The translations under genes and the position numbers were made by a program. The notes under the pieces are model-generated. The model was not told the DNA's origin, did no database searches, and worked only from the letters and a program-made list of their open reading frames with translations. Shown in pieces: positions 49,768-58,407 of a stretch of DNA of 64,000 nucleotides (positions are counted from its first letter, which is position 1; every line of letters begins with the position of its first letter). The stretch is taken from assembly GCF_004799445.1 (NCBI RefSeq), contig NZ_SSNA01000198.1, positions 1 through 64,000 of the forward strand, written 5' to 3'. The DNA comes from Bradyrhizobium sp. Its GTDB lineage: Bacteria > Pseudomonadota > Alphaproteobacteria > Rhizobiales > Xanthobacteraceae.

Positions 49768-52700
49768 TCACCCGCCCGCCCAGACATCCAGCACATAGCG
49801 GTTCCTGGCGCCGAGATCGTCGATCCAGCGCTGCGCCGCATCGGCATCGACGCCTTTGCGCTGCCGGTAGATCCCGACAATCGCGGCCTTGACGTCCGGC
49901 TCCATCTTGCCGCCGTCGCCGCAGACGTAAATGATCGCGCCCTGTTCGATCAGGCTCCAGACACGATCGCTCTCGGCCGCGACCAGGTTCTGCACATAGG
50001 TCTTGGGACCCGCGGCGCGCGAGAACGCGGTGTGCAGTTCGGTGATGCCGCTGTCGGCGAAGGCTTTCAACTCGTCCGCATAGAGATAATCCTGATCGGG
50101 GTGGCGACAGCCGAAAAACAGCATCGCCGGGCCAAGGCTTGCGCCCCCGGCTTTCAACGCGGCGCGCTCCTGCAAGAAGCCGCGGAATGGCGCCAACCCC
50201 GTGCCGGGACCGACCATGATGATCGGCACGGCGGGATCGTCGGGCAGCCGGAACCCGGCCTTGGTTTCGCGCACCGTCGCATGGATGGTCTCGCCACCGC
50301 GACGTCCGGCAAGGTAGTTCGAACAGATGCCTTTATAAATGCCGCGACCCGAACTCGCGGGTCCCTCGACCACGGCAACGGTGACGCTGCAGCGCGAGGG
50401 ATCCACCGAGGGCGACGAAGAGATCGAATAATAGCGCGGCGCCAGCAGTGACAGCATTTCGAGATAGGCGTGGAACGGCAGTTCGCAGGCCGGATGTTCC
50501 TCCAGCAGATCGAACACCGATTTGCGCCTTGCCAGGATTTCCGCACGATAGCGTTCGGTGGACGCGACATCGTCGCCGACAACGGCCAGCAGTTTCGGCT
50601 TTGTCTGGGGACAGCGGGTATTCTCCGACATGATCTGGATCTGCTTGCGGGTCGCGACCTGCTGCAATTCGACGAAATCGGTCAACAACCGTCCGACCGA
50701 CACCGGCTCGCCGACCGGCAGTTGCGCGCGCCGGCCTTCGGCGACCTGCAACCCGATCTGATCGGAGGGCAGAAATCCGAAGCGGCGCGCGACCGAATCC
50801 ACCAATGCCGGATCGTTGCGCGGCACCACGCTGAGATGGTCGCCGACCCGGTAGGTGACGTCAGGCGGCAGTTGCACCTCGATGTGACGGGTCGACCGTT
50901 CCGACGCGCTGGCGCCCTGCTTGTTTTGCAGTTCGGTATTGGCCAGGACCTTCATCGGCAAAGCGCCGCCGAGCGCGACGACGGCATTGACCGCCGAGGC
51001 CGCCACCGGCTCGATCTGGTAGAGCGGCTCGTCGTTTGCGCTGCGGCTGAAACTGGAGTCGACACCGAACTCCTTCACGGCCTGAGGCGCGGCCTTCGCA
51101 AACCATGCCTCGAATTCGCCATCGAGATCGCTGCGCGCATCGCCCTCGCCGCGCGCATACACGCTGCGGCCACCATGCGCCGCCAATTGCTCGTCGATCA
51201 GTCGCGGGATCGACTGATAGGTCGCGGCCCAGTCGCTGTTGCCGCAGCCGAACACCGCGTAGCGCACCTTGGCAAATGCATCCTTCGGCAGGTTGCCGCC
51301 GAGCCATTTGACGAACTGCGTGGCATTGTCGGGCGGCGCGCCGTTGTACGACGCGCAGAAGATCAGGACGCCGCCCTGCTCCGGCAACTTGCCCACGAAG
51401 TCGTCGAGCGGCGCCAGTCTGGTCGCAAAGCCGTTGACCTCGGCGAGATCAGCCACGCGAGTGGCGAGTTCCTCGGCGGTGCCGAGATTCGATCCGTACA
51501 GCACCAGCAGCGGCGTGTTGTGCCCGGGACGGGTCCGTGCGCGCGGCGCTGCCACCGCGCTCGAAGCCGTCGTCGTGGCAGCACCCGCATGCGTGCCGCG
51601 CTCCTTGTCCGTACGCGGCCGCACCTTGATCTTGAACCCGTCCGGCTTGATCGTCAGCGTCTCCTTCAGATGCATCTGGTAGCGGTTGACGTCGATCAGC
51701 TTGAAGCGCTGCAGGATCATCCCGATCGCAAGTGCGGCCTCATGCATGGCAAAGCCGCGGCCGATGCAGGCGCGCTGGCCATTCCCGAACGGCTTCCAGG
51801 CATTGACGGGACGCGCCGCCTCCGCCTCGCGGGAAAAATTCTCCGGATCGAACGCGTCGGGGTTCGGCCCCCAAACGCTGGGGTCGCGATGCAGCGCCAA
51901 TACCAGCACCGTGACAAAAGTGTTCTTCTTGAGCTTGTATTTGCCGCCGATGGTCTCATCGGCCAGCGGCGAGATGCCATAGGCCGGCGCGGGCGGCCAC
52001 AGCCGCAGGGCTTCCTTCAGAATCTGCGTGATGTAGGTGAGCTGGGTTACCTGCTGATAGGTCGGTTTGGCGTTGATATCGCCCCCGAGCACCCGGTCGA
52101 CTTCCTCATAGGCCTTCTTCAGGACGTCGGGATGCTTCAACAGCGCATAGAGCGTGCACGACAACAGCCCGCTGGTGGTTTCGTGCCCGGCGATCAGGAA
52201 GGTGTTGATCTGGTAGCGGATGTTGACGTCATCGAGCTGCTCGCCGGTCGCGCGGTCGACGCCCGTCATCATGGCGGCGAGCATGTCCTTCTTGTCATCG
52301 GCGGCCGCCGCGTTCCTGCGACGCTCGGCGACGATCTCGTCGACCATCTTGTTCATGAAGGCGACGTCGCCGGCGAGATCGCGGCGACGTTTCTGCATCC
52401 ACCAATTTTCCAGCGGCAGGCCGCGGATCATCATGATGGTCTCGAGCGAGCGTACCAGTGACGCCACAAAGGGGTGATAGTCGCGCCGATAGAACGAATT
52501 GAAGCGGTAGTCGAAGCCGCACAGTCCGATGGTATCCAGCGTCAGCGCGGTCATGTCGTGGACGACGTCGATCTCCTCGTCGGCGTTCAGCCGCTCCCAC
52601 TTCTTCACAAGTTGCTCGGCGATATCGACCATGCTCGGGTGATACGACTGCATGGCGCGATTGCCGAACGGCTGCAGCAGGATGTTGTGCGCCTTGCTCC

Positions 52701-53001
52701 AGTTCGGCTCGGTCGTATCGGCGGTAAACAGGCCGTCGCCGCCGATCGCGCGCACCCGGCGCAGCGGCCCGCGCACCGCCTTGTCGAAACGCTTCTCGTC
52801 ACTGAGTTCGTTGACGAGGTCGTGGCCGGCGACGATGACCAGCGGCGCGCCCATCATGTCGAGCCAGAGGATCGGCCCCAGTTCCCTGGCCAGCCGGGCC
52901 AGGTTTTGCACCGGCGCTGTCGAATCCAGCGACAGCATGTTGCCGACCACCGGCCTGGTCGGCGGATGCGGAATTGGGCTTAGTCGGTTGGTCGACGCCA
53001 T
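49768..53001 (-). CDS. Self-sufficient P450-reductase fusion, CYP102 type
   Basis: 1077-residue fusion laid out like P450 BM3. P450 domain 1-475: I-helix AGHETT (271-276), ExxR in EALRLWP, heme loop FGNGQRACIG with C412. FMN flavodoxin about 495-640 (VLYGSNLGTAEELA). FAD/NADPH domain to the end with APRYYSISSSPS, GPGTGLAPFRGF and VCGDGGKMEPDV, ending YVLDVWAGG. It uses NADPH to hydroxylate or epoxidise fatty acyl substrates. The substrate-anchoring Arg47 and Tyr51 of BM3 correspond here to Ala and Ile, so chain-end binding must differ. The residue equivalent to Phe87 is conserved. No regulator of the BM3R1 type adjoins. Confidence 0.95.
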   Translation of the reverse strand: MASTNRLSPIPHPPTRPVVGNMLSLDSTAPVQNLARLARELGPILWLDMMGAPLVIVAGHDLVNELSDEKRFDKAVRGPLRRVRAIGGDGLFTADTTEPNWSKAHNILLQPFGNRAMQSYHPSMVDIAEQLVKKWERLNADEEIDVVHDMTALTLDTIGLCGFDYRFNSFYRRDYHPFVASLVRSLETIMMIRGLPLENWWMQKRRRDLAGDVAFMNKMVDEIVAERRRNAAAADDKKDMLAAMMTGVDRATGEQLDDVNIRYQINTFLIAGHETTSGLLSCTLYALLKHPDVLKKAYEEVDRVLGGDINAKPTYQQVTQLTYITQILKEALRLWPPAPAYGISPLADETIGGKYKLKKNTFVTVLVLALHRDPSVWGPNPDAFDPENFSREAEAARPVNAWKPFGNGQRACIGRGFAMHEAALAIGMILQRFKLIDVNRYQMHLKETLTIKPDGFKIKVRPRTDKERGTHAGAATTTASSAVAAPRARTRPGHNTPLLVLYGSNLGTAEELATRVADLAEVNGFATRLAPLDDFVGKLPEQGGVLIFCASYNGAPPDNATQFVKWLGGNLPKDAFAKVRYAVFGCGNSDWAATYQSIPRLIDEQLAAHGGRSVYARGEGDARSDLDGEFEAWFAKAAPQAVKEFGVDSSFSRSANDEPLYQIEPVAASAVNAVVALGGALPMKVLANTELQNKQGASASERSTRHIEVQLPPDVTYRVGDHLSVVPRNDPALVDSVARRFGFLPSDQIGLQVAEGRRAQLPVGEPVSVGRLLTDFVELQQVATRKQIQIMSENTRCPQTKPKLLAVVGDDVASTERYRAEILARRKSVFDLLEEHPACELPFHAYLEMLSLLAPRYYSISSSPSVDPSRCSVTVAVVEGPASSGRGIYKGICSNYLAGRRGGETIHATVRETKAGFRLPDDPAVPIIMVGPGTGLAPFRGFLQERAALKAGGASLGPAMLFFGCRHPDQDYLYADELKAFADSGITELHTAFSRAAGPKTYVQNLVAAESDRVWSLIEQGAIIYVCGDGGKMEPDVKAAIVGIYRQRKGVDADAAQRWIDDLGARNRYVLDVWAGG

Positions 53002-53039
53002 TTGCGGATTCTTCCCCCTGCAAAATCTTCGTTCTTAGA

Positions 53040-53156
53040 CGTCATTGCGAGCCAACGGGTCGCGCGAATGCGCGCCCGATGACAGGCTCCGCGAAGCAAT
53101 CCATTGCGCCACAAAGAGAATGGATTGCTTCGTCGCTTGCGCTCCTCGCAATGACG
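53040..53156. repeat. Palindromic intergenic repeat, family A with insertion
   Basis: gtcattgcgag at the left and ctcgcaatgacg at the right pair; caatccattg/aatggattg pair inside. Compared with other copies it has an extra gcccgatgacaggctc-like module (about 53060-53095). It lies upstream of the P450 fusion start. Confidence 0.86.
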
Positions 53157-53166
53157 GCCCTCTAAA

Positions 53167-54162
53167 CTATCCAAACCTTCGCCTGCGCCATTCGATCAGC
53201 TTGGCGCTGACCTCCTCCGGCTTTTCCTGCTGGATCCAATGACCGCTGCCGCGGACCAGATATTTCTCGAGATCGGGAACAAGCTTCTCCATGCCATCGG
53301 CTGACGACGGCGGCAGCACCTGATCGTTCTCGGCCATGATCATCAGCGACGGCACGTGCACGGTATGATCGAGGTCGGCCGAGCGTTGCCAGTTGCGCGA
53401 CATGTTGCGGTACCAGTTGATCCCGCCGGTGAAGCCGGTGCTCTTGAAGGTATCGACGAACACCTGCCTTTCCTCGGGCGACAGGATCGGCGTGCGCGGA
53501 TCATGCTTGGCGTCGTAACCGGCAATCATCTGCGGAAACGCCAGATTAAGTCGCGGTGAAGCGCCGACGCCGGCAACCACCTGCTCGTCCGGCGCGGTGA
53601 CTGGCCGCGGCACTGGCTTGCGCATAAAGGCGTCGAAGGTCTGCTCCACCCGGCTGCCGAATATCCTGTCGGGCTCACGCGCCGGGTCCTGGAACTGGAC
53701 GATGTACATGTGCTCGCCAAAGCGCTTGCGCAGCAGCTCGATCGGATCGGCCCAGGCGCGCTTGACATGCGGCGTATTGATGCCGACGACGCCGGCGACG
53801 CGATCGATATGCCGAAGCGGCATCTGCCAGACGACGAATCCGCCCCAGTCATGGCCGACGAAAACAGCCTTGTCGATCTTGAGGTGATCGAGCAGACCGA
53901 CGAGATCGCCGGTCAGATGCTCGATGTCGTAGGCCTCCACCGGCTCCGGGCGGTCGGTTGAGCCATAGCCGCGCTGGTCCGGCGCAATCACCCGAATGCC
54001 GGCCTCGCTCAACGCCTTGATCTGGTGGCGCCACGAAAACGCGATCTCGGGCCAGCCGTGGCAAAGAATGACCGGCGGCTTGTCGGTCGCAGGTCCGGCC
54101 TCATAAAAGCCCATGCGAATCCCGTTGGTCTGGGCAAACTGCAGCGGCGGCATTTCGATCAT
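53167..54162 (-). CDS. Epoxide hydrolase-like alpha/beta hydrolase
   Basis: 331-residue alpha/beta hydrolase of the epoxide hydrolase family. The oxyanion HGWP motif (CHGWPEIAFSWR), nucleophile aspartate D105 in VGHDWGGFV, GYGSTDRP and the C-terminal histidine in RGSGHWIQQEKP fit; the acid is likely in AENDQVLPP. I choose the ATG at 54162 (MIEMPPLQF) preceded by gtgagg; the upstream frame begins with a TTG at 54189 that overlaps the next gene. It would hydrolyse epoxides, possibly those formed by the P450 fusion immediately downstream. Confidence 0.9.
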   Translation of the reverse strand: MIEMPPLQFAQTNGIRMGFYEAGPATDKPPVILCHGWPEIAFSWRHQIKALSEAGIRVIAPDQRGYGSTDRPEPVEAYDIEHLTGDLVGLLDHLKIDKAVFVGHDWGGFVVWQMPLRHIDRVAGVVGINTPHVKRAWADPIELLRKRFGEHMYIVQFQDPAREPDRIFGSRVEQTFDAFMRKPVPRPVTAPDEQVVAGVGASPRLNLAFPQMIAGYDAKHDPRTPILSPEERQVFVDTFKSTGFTGGINWYRNMSRNWQRSADLDHTVHVPSLMIMAENDQVLPPSSADGMEKLVPDLEKYLVRGSGHWIQQEKPEEVSAKLIEWRRRRFG

Positions 54163-54185
54163 CGGCGCCTCACTCAAATTGCGGA

Positions 54186-55733
54186 TCAACTTGCCTGGCT
54201 CTTGAGATCGGCCGGCGGCGCAAAGGCGGCTTCGAGTGCCGCGAACTCTGCCGGCAGCATGTCGCAGAGCAGCTGGACGTGCGGAATAATGTTGGCGCCG
54301 GCGATGAAACCGAAATCCAGCTGATCGCGGTAGCTCTGCACGGTGATGTTGAGCGCCAGCCCATGGGTCGAGATCGACACCGGGAAGATGTGCAGCAATT
54401 CGGCTCCCGCCGCATACAGCGTCTGGCGCGGTCCGGGAACATTGGACACCGTGATATTCGCCGCCGGCGGCAGCACGTCCGACAGGCTGGAGCGGCTATA
54501 CAGCAGCGCCAGGATCTGAACCAGGATCGGCGCGCCCAGCATCGAGACGTTCGACATCTGCGGCATCAAGGCCCGCAGCGGATGCGACATCTCCTTGGAT
54601 TTGGTGGATTGCGCGATGATCGCCTGCAGCCGCGCCTTGGGATCCTCAACGTTGCTGGCAATCGAGCAGATCATGCCGAACACCTGGTTGTTGGCGTCGG
54701 TGTTGCCCTCCTCACGCAGCGAGATCGGCACCGCCGCGGTCATCGATTTGGCCGGCAGCGCGCCGCGCTCCAGAAGATAGCGCCGGACCACGCCGCTCGA
54801 TATTGCGAGCACAACATCGTTGAGCTTGCCGCCGGCCTGCTTGGCCAGCGCTTTGGCGCGCGACAGCGGGATCGATACCCCGGCAAAGCTGCGTTCCGAT
54901 GAAATCGACTTGTTCAGGATGGTCGAGGGCGACACCATGCTGGCGATACTGTCGCGCGATTTCGGATCGGTTATCTTTCCGACCACGTCGGAGACGCTTT
55001 TGAGCATGGTCGGAACATTGCCGACGAACTTCACCGCGTTTTCGATCTGGAACATCGCGTTGTCGAACAGGATCGATCCGAGATCGCTCTTTCCCGAGCG
55101 CGGCAGTTCGATGCCCTTGGCCGCAGCGGAGCCATCGAATGGCTGGCGCCATAGCTGTTGGTAGGAATCGAGGAGATTGGCGGCGATGTCGCGCGGCTCC
55201 TGCCCGACTTTCGCCGGCGCCGCCGCCGGCTCGATCGTCCTTGGCACCGGCGTCACGTCGTAGATCATGTTGGTCAGCGCGGCCCCGGCGCCGCCGTCGA
55301 TACAGGCATGGTGCATTTTGGAATAGAGCCCGATCTCGTTGTCCTTCATGCCTTCGAAGACATAGAACTCCCAGAGCGGACGGGCGCGATTGAGCAGCTT
55401 GGCATGCATCCAGCCGACGATGCGCTCCAGCGTGGCGCGGTCGTGCGGAGCCGGAAGGCTGCCACGGAAGATATGGCGGTCGATATCGAACTGGTCGTCC
55501 TCGACCCAAGAAGGATGATCGATATCGAGCGGGGCCTTTTCCAGCCGCGCTTTCAGGATCGGCGCGACGTGCAGCCGCGAGGCGATCATCGCCTTGAAGT
55601 CTTCGAAAAAGTCGCCCTTGTAATCGTCGGGCAGGCGGAAGATGGCCATGCTCCCGACATGCATCGGCATTTCCGGCGTTTCCAGATACAGAAACGACGC
55701 ATCCATTGAGGACAGCTTCCTGGCGTCACTCAT
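54186..55733 (-). CDS. Wax ester synthase / diacylglycerol acyltransferase (WS/DGAT)
   Basis: 515-residue acyltransferase forming wax esters or triacylglycerol from acyl-CoA. The catalytic HHxxxDG motif is HHACIDG (141-147). Other WS/DGAT marks are SSMDASFLYLETPEMPMHVG at the start, ARPLWEFYVFEG and NITVSNVPGPRQ. Start at 55733 after gggaggaa. In a minus-strand run with the hydrolase before it and the epoxide hydrolase after it (24 bases). Confidence 0.95.
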   Translation of the reverse strand: MSDARKLSSMDASFLYLETPEMPMHVGSMAIFRLPDDYKGDFFEDFKAMIASRLHVAPILKARLEKAPLDIDHPSWVEDDQFDIDRHIFRGSLPAPHDRATLERIVGWMHAKLLNRARPLWEFYVFEGMKDNEIGLYSKMHHACIDGGAGAALTNMIYDVTPVPRTIEPAAAPAKVGQEPRDIAANLLDSYQQLWRQPFDGSAAAKGIELPRSGKSDLGSILFDNAMFQIENAVKFVGNVPTMLKSVSDVVGKITDPKSRDSIASMVSPSTILNKSISSERSFAGVSIPLSRAKALAKQAGGKLNDVVLAISSGVVRRYLLERGALPAKSMTAAVPISLREEGNTDANNQVFGMICSIASNVEDPKARLQAIIAQSTKSKEMSHPLRALMPQMSNVSMLGAPILVQILALLYSRSSLSDVLPPAANITVSNVPGPRQTLYAAGAELLHIFPVSISTHGLALNITVQSYRDQLDFGFIAGANIIPHVQLLCDMLPAEFAALEAAFAPPADLKSQAS

Positions 55734-55811
55734 ATGTTCCTCCCGCAACAATTCACGCGGCGCCTTGGCGGCACTTCTGGCGTTCAGACGGTTCCGTATT
55801 CGGGACGTCGG

Positions 55812-56609
55812 TCAGGATTGTGCCTGTTCCGGAGGCGCATATGCAATGGCAAACGGCCCCGATCGGTCAAATTGGCGGAATTGGCCCTCGGGCTGGGCCA
55901 GGCGGTCGGCGACCGCCCACAGGGCAGCCGGGTTTACGCCGAGCCCGACATGGCTGGCGAGGTACACTTCGATGTTTTCGGCGGTGTCGGAGGGGCGCAA
56001 CAGGCACGTCCGCCAGTTCACGACGCCGTCGGCGCGTGAATAGATCGACGTGGTTGGAACCGGCAGGTCGCCGGATATCGCCTCGCGAAGCTCCGGATCG
56101 TGGTCGACCGCTTCGCCCGACAGCGCCTCATAAAGCCGCGTGGCGTTGGTCGCCCTGACATCGTTCGCGAACGGACTTCCCAGCGTCACAACGTATCGCA
56201 CCAGCTGCGGCGCCTGCAGCGCCAGATCGCGCGCATAGACGCCGCCGAGACTCCATCCGACAAGGCTGACCTTGCGACCGCTACTTTCGTGAATCCCGGC
56301 GAGTCGCTCGCGCAATGCCGTCCGCATCCGCGAGATACCGCCGATGTTGCGGCCCATGTTCCAGGCGTGGGCATCGTAGCCGAGCTCTTTCAGATATCTG
56401 CGCATCGGCGCCATCGACAGGTCGCTGGCGAGGAACCCGGGCAACGTCAGCACCGGATGACCGTCGCCTTTCGGCGCGCGCATCAGCAGCGGGGACAGCA
56501 GCAGGCTGGCATTGAACTCGAATATCCCTCTCATCTCGGCCAACAGCAGGCCCAGACCCGGCGGACGAAGCTGGCTCATCTCCGGCGGTTGGCTTCGGTC
56601 AGCCGGCAT
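55812..56609 (-). CDS. Alpha/beta hydrolase (lipase-like), paralogue 2
   Basis: 265-residue alpha/beta hydrolase clearly related to the gene at 42844-43614: shared KGDGHPVL, LPGFLASD, GRNIGG, VGWSLGGVYARDLA, GSPFANDVRATNA and ADRLAQPEGQFRQFDRSG. Start at 56609 (MPADRSQP), two bases after the DUF6489 stop. It precedes the WS/DGAT gene, so a role in supplying or releasing acyl chains is plausible. The substrate is unknown. Confidence 0.87.
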   Translation of the reverse strand: MPADRSQPPEMSQLRPPGLGLLLAEMRGIFEFNASLLLSPLLMRAPKGDGHPVLTLPGFLASDLSMAPMRRYLKELGYDAHAWNMGRNIGGISRMRTALRERLAGIHESSGRKVSLVGWSLGGVYARDLALQAPQLVRYVVTLGSPFANDVRATNATRLYEALSGEAVDHDPELREAISGDLPVPTTSIYSRADGVVNWRTCLLRPSDTAENIEVYLASHVGLGVNPAALWAVADRLAQPEGQFRQFDRSGPFAIAYAPPEQAQS

Positions 56610-56611
56610 TA

Positions 56612-56866
56612 TTACTTCTTGTCGTCGGCGCGTGTGCCGCCCAGGCCGGCCATGGTCACGAACATGTTCTGAAACCGTTCGGCGATCTTGGGATCGAACG
56701 TCAGCCAGCTCTGCATCAGCGCTTCCGGTGAAACTTTCTGGATATTGTCCATCATCTGGCTTTGGAGTTTCTCCATGACCGCCGTCTGCATCGGCTGCAC
56801 GTCGGGAAGGCCAAAGAACTGCCGCGCCTCGAGCGGCGTGCAATCTATTTCAACGTTTACCTTCAT
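56612..56866 (-). CDS. DUF6489 family small protein
   Basis: 84 residues, MKVNVEIDCTPLEARQFFGL start and a charged KVSPEALMQSWLTFDPKIAE middle, typical of DUF6489, an uncharacterised family seen with lipid genes in alphaproteobacteria. The start at 56866 fits the family; the frame is open upstream to 57166 without similarity. First gene of a probable four-gene run to the epoxide hydrolase gene. Confidence 0.8.
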   Translation of the reverse strand: MKVNVEIDCTPLEARQFFGLPDVQPMQTAVMEKLQSQMMDNIQKVSPEALMQSWLTFDPKIAERFQNMFVTMAGLGGTRADDKK

Positions 56867-56979
56867 GTGGACTCCTGGTTGCATGGACAGCGTGCGGCAG
56901 TATCGCCGCGACCGGCCACGGGACGCAAGCGGCCTGAAGGGGCGAGACGATCTCTGGCGCCTTCCTTTGGCAGCTATGG

Positions 56980-58233
56980 TCAACCAAAGCGCGCGGCGGC
57001 AAAGGGCGTGGGGTCGGCAAACGGCGTCTCGCCGGTCATCATCTCCGCCAGCAGCCGGCCGGTCGCCGGACCCAGCGTCAGCCCATGGTGCTGGTGGCCG
57101 AAATCGAACCACAACCCGGCATGGCGAGACGCCTTGCCTATGATCGGCAACATATCCGGCAAACACGGCCGCGCGCCCTTCCAGGGCGTTGCGTCAATCG
57201 CCTCTCCCAGCGGGAACAAGGCATGCGCCCGCGGCAGCGCCTGCTGAATTTGAACCGGCGTGGCCGGCGCATCGCGGCGGGCAAACTCCACGCCGGTGGT
57301 GAGCCGAATGCCGCGGTTCATCGGCGCCAGCAGAAAGCCGAGATCCGAATCAAGAACGGGGTGATTGAGCACGGCGTTGCCGCGCGGCGCCAGATGCAGG
57401 TGGTAGCCCCGCTTGATGCCGAGCGGAATGGAATATCCGAGCGGACGAAACACCAGATCGGACCACGGTCCGAGCGCCACGACGACTTCGCGCGCGGCCA
57501 CCCCGCCCTCAGCACCTTGCACGCGCCATCCGCCCGCCTCCTGTTCGAGCGTCCTCGCGTCGCCGACAACGAAGCGTCCACCCTTGCGCTTGAAAAGCGC
57601 CGCATAGGCTTTGGCCAGTGCGCCGGGATCGGGGACGAATCCCGGGGTGGGCCAATAGATCGCGCCGGAAAACTCTCCGGTCAGATTGGGCTCGCGTGCT
57701 GCGATGGCGCTGCCGTCGAGGACCTCGCCGGCAACGCCATATGGCCTGGCTCGCTCGACCTCGCGCACGGCGTTGGCGAGGCTGGCCTCGGAACGAAACA
57801 GCTTGATCCAGCCGGTCTTTCGCAACAACTCGGGAACGCCGGCCTCCGCGATCAGCGCCTCATGCTCGATCAGGCTGCGCCGGATCAGGGGTAGTTCGGC
57901 CATCGCACTGTGCAGCGCCCGATCCGGCGAGGAAGCGAGAAAATAGCGCAGCAGCCACGGCAGGGAGAATGGCAAATCGGAAAAGCGGTAGCGAACCTGC
58001 GGCGAGCGGTTCAACGCATATCGCAGGAGCTGCGCGAAATCCCTCGGAAACATGTAGGGGAAGACCGAGGCGCATTCGATCAGCCCGGCGTTTCCGAAAC
58101 TGGTCTCCTCGCCGGCGCGTTCATGCCTGTCGACCAGGATGACGTCCCGTCCCCGCTGCTGCAGGTGCAAGGCGGCGCTAACGCCGACCATGCCTGCACC
58201 CAATACAAGAACATCGGCCTTGAGTTCCGCCAT
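56980..58233 (-). CDS. FAD-dependent oxidoreductase, D-amino-acid dehydrogenase-like
   Basis: 417-residue DAO-family flavoprotein. Starts MAELKADVLVLGAGMVGVSAALHL (FAD motif GxGxxG) followed by ILVDRHERAGEETSFGNAG. VGDARTLEQEAGGWRV and the C-terminal HHGLTLGPATGRLLAEMMTG are typical of DadA-like dehydrogenases. It would oxidise a D-amino acid and pass electrons to the respiratory chain. Divergent from a peptide ABC transporter, so imported peptides may supply the substrate (inference). Confidence 0.88.
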   Translation of the reverse strand: MAELKADVLVLGAGMVGVSAALHLQQRGRDVILVDRHERAGEETSFGNAGLIECASVFPYMFPRDFAQLLRYALNRSPQVRYRFSDLPFSLPWLLRYFLASSPDRALHSAMAELPLIRRSLIEHEALIAEAGVPELLRKTGWIKLFRSEASLANAVREVERARPYGVAGEVLDGSAIAAREPNLTGEFSGAIYWPTPGFVPDPGALAKAYAALFKRKGGRFVVGDARTLEQEAGGWRVQGAEGGVAAREVVVALGPWSDLVFRPLGYSIPLGIKRGYHLHLAPRGNAVLNHPVLDSDLGFLLAPMNRGIRLTTGVEFARRDAPATPVQIQQALPRAHALFPLGEAIDATPWKGARPCLPDMLPIIGKASRHAGLWFDFGHQHHGLTLGPATGRLLAEMMTGETPFADPTPFAAARFG

Positions 58234-58407
58234 CCGGCGCTCCTGTTGAATGTTTTGGCTTGCTGCCGCCGCCTGCCGTTGTCGCGCAAACCGCTTGCTG
58301 TCGGGAAATCACGCTTGCGCGACGGCCAAACTCTGGCAACATGGATCGATCGTGGCTGTCGATACTGCAGAACTGAACAGCGTGCCACCCTCGGAGAGCG
58401 TCAAAAA
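58234..58407. promoter_or_regulatory. Divergent gap between the FAD oxidoreductase and peptide ABC genes
   Basis: 174 bases holding two divergent promoters. No regulator gene adjoins and no convincing operator was found. Confidence 0.4.

Noticed and set aside
50470..52461. A 663-codon plus-strand open frame opposite the P450 fusion
   Set aside because: Antisense of a highly conserved P450-reductase; composition is biased and no family is recognisable.
13820..53156. Possible CRISPR or phage attachment sites among the palindromic repeats
   Set aside because: The repeats are dispersed single copies, not regularly spaced with spacers, and no cas, integrase or transposase gene is present.
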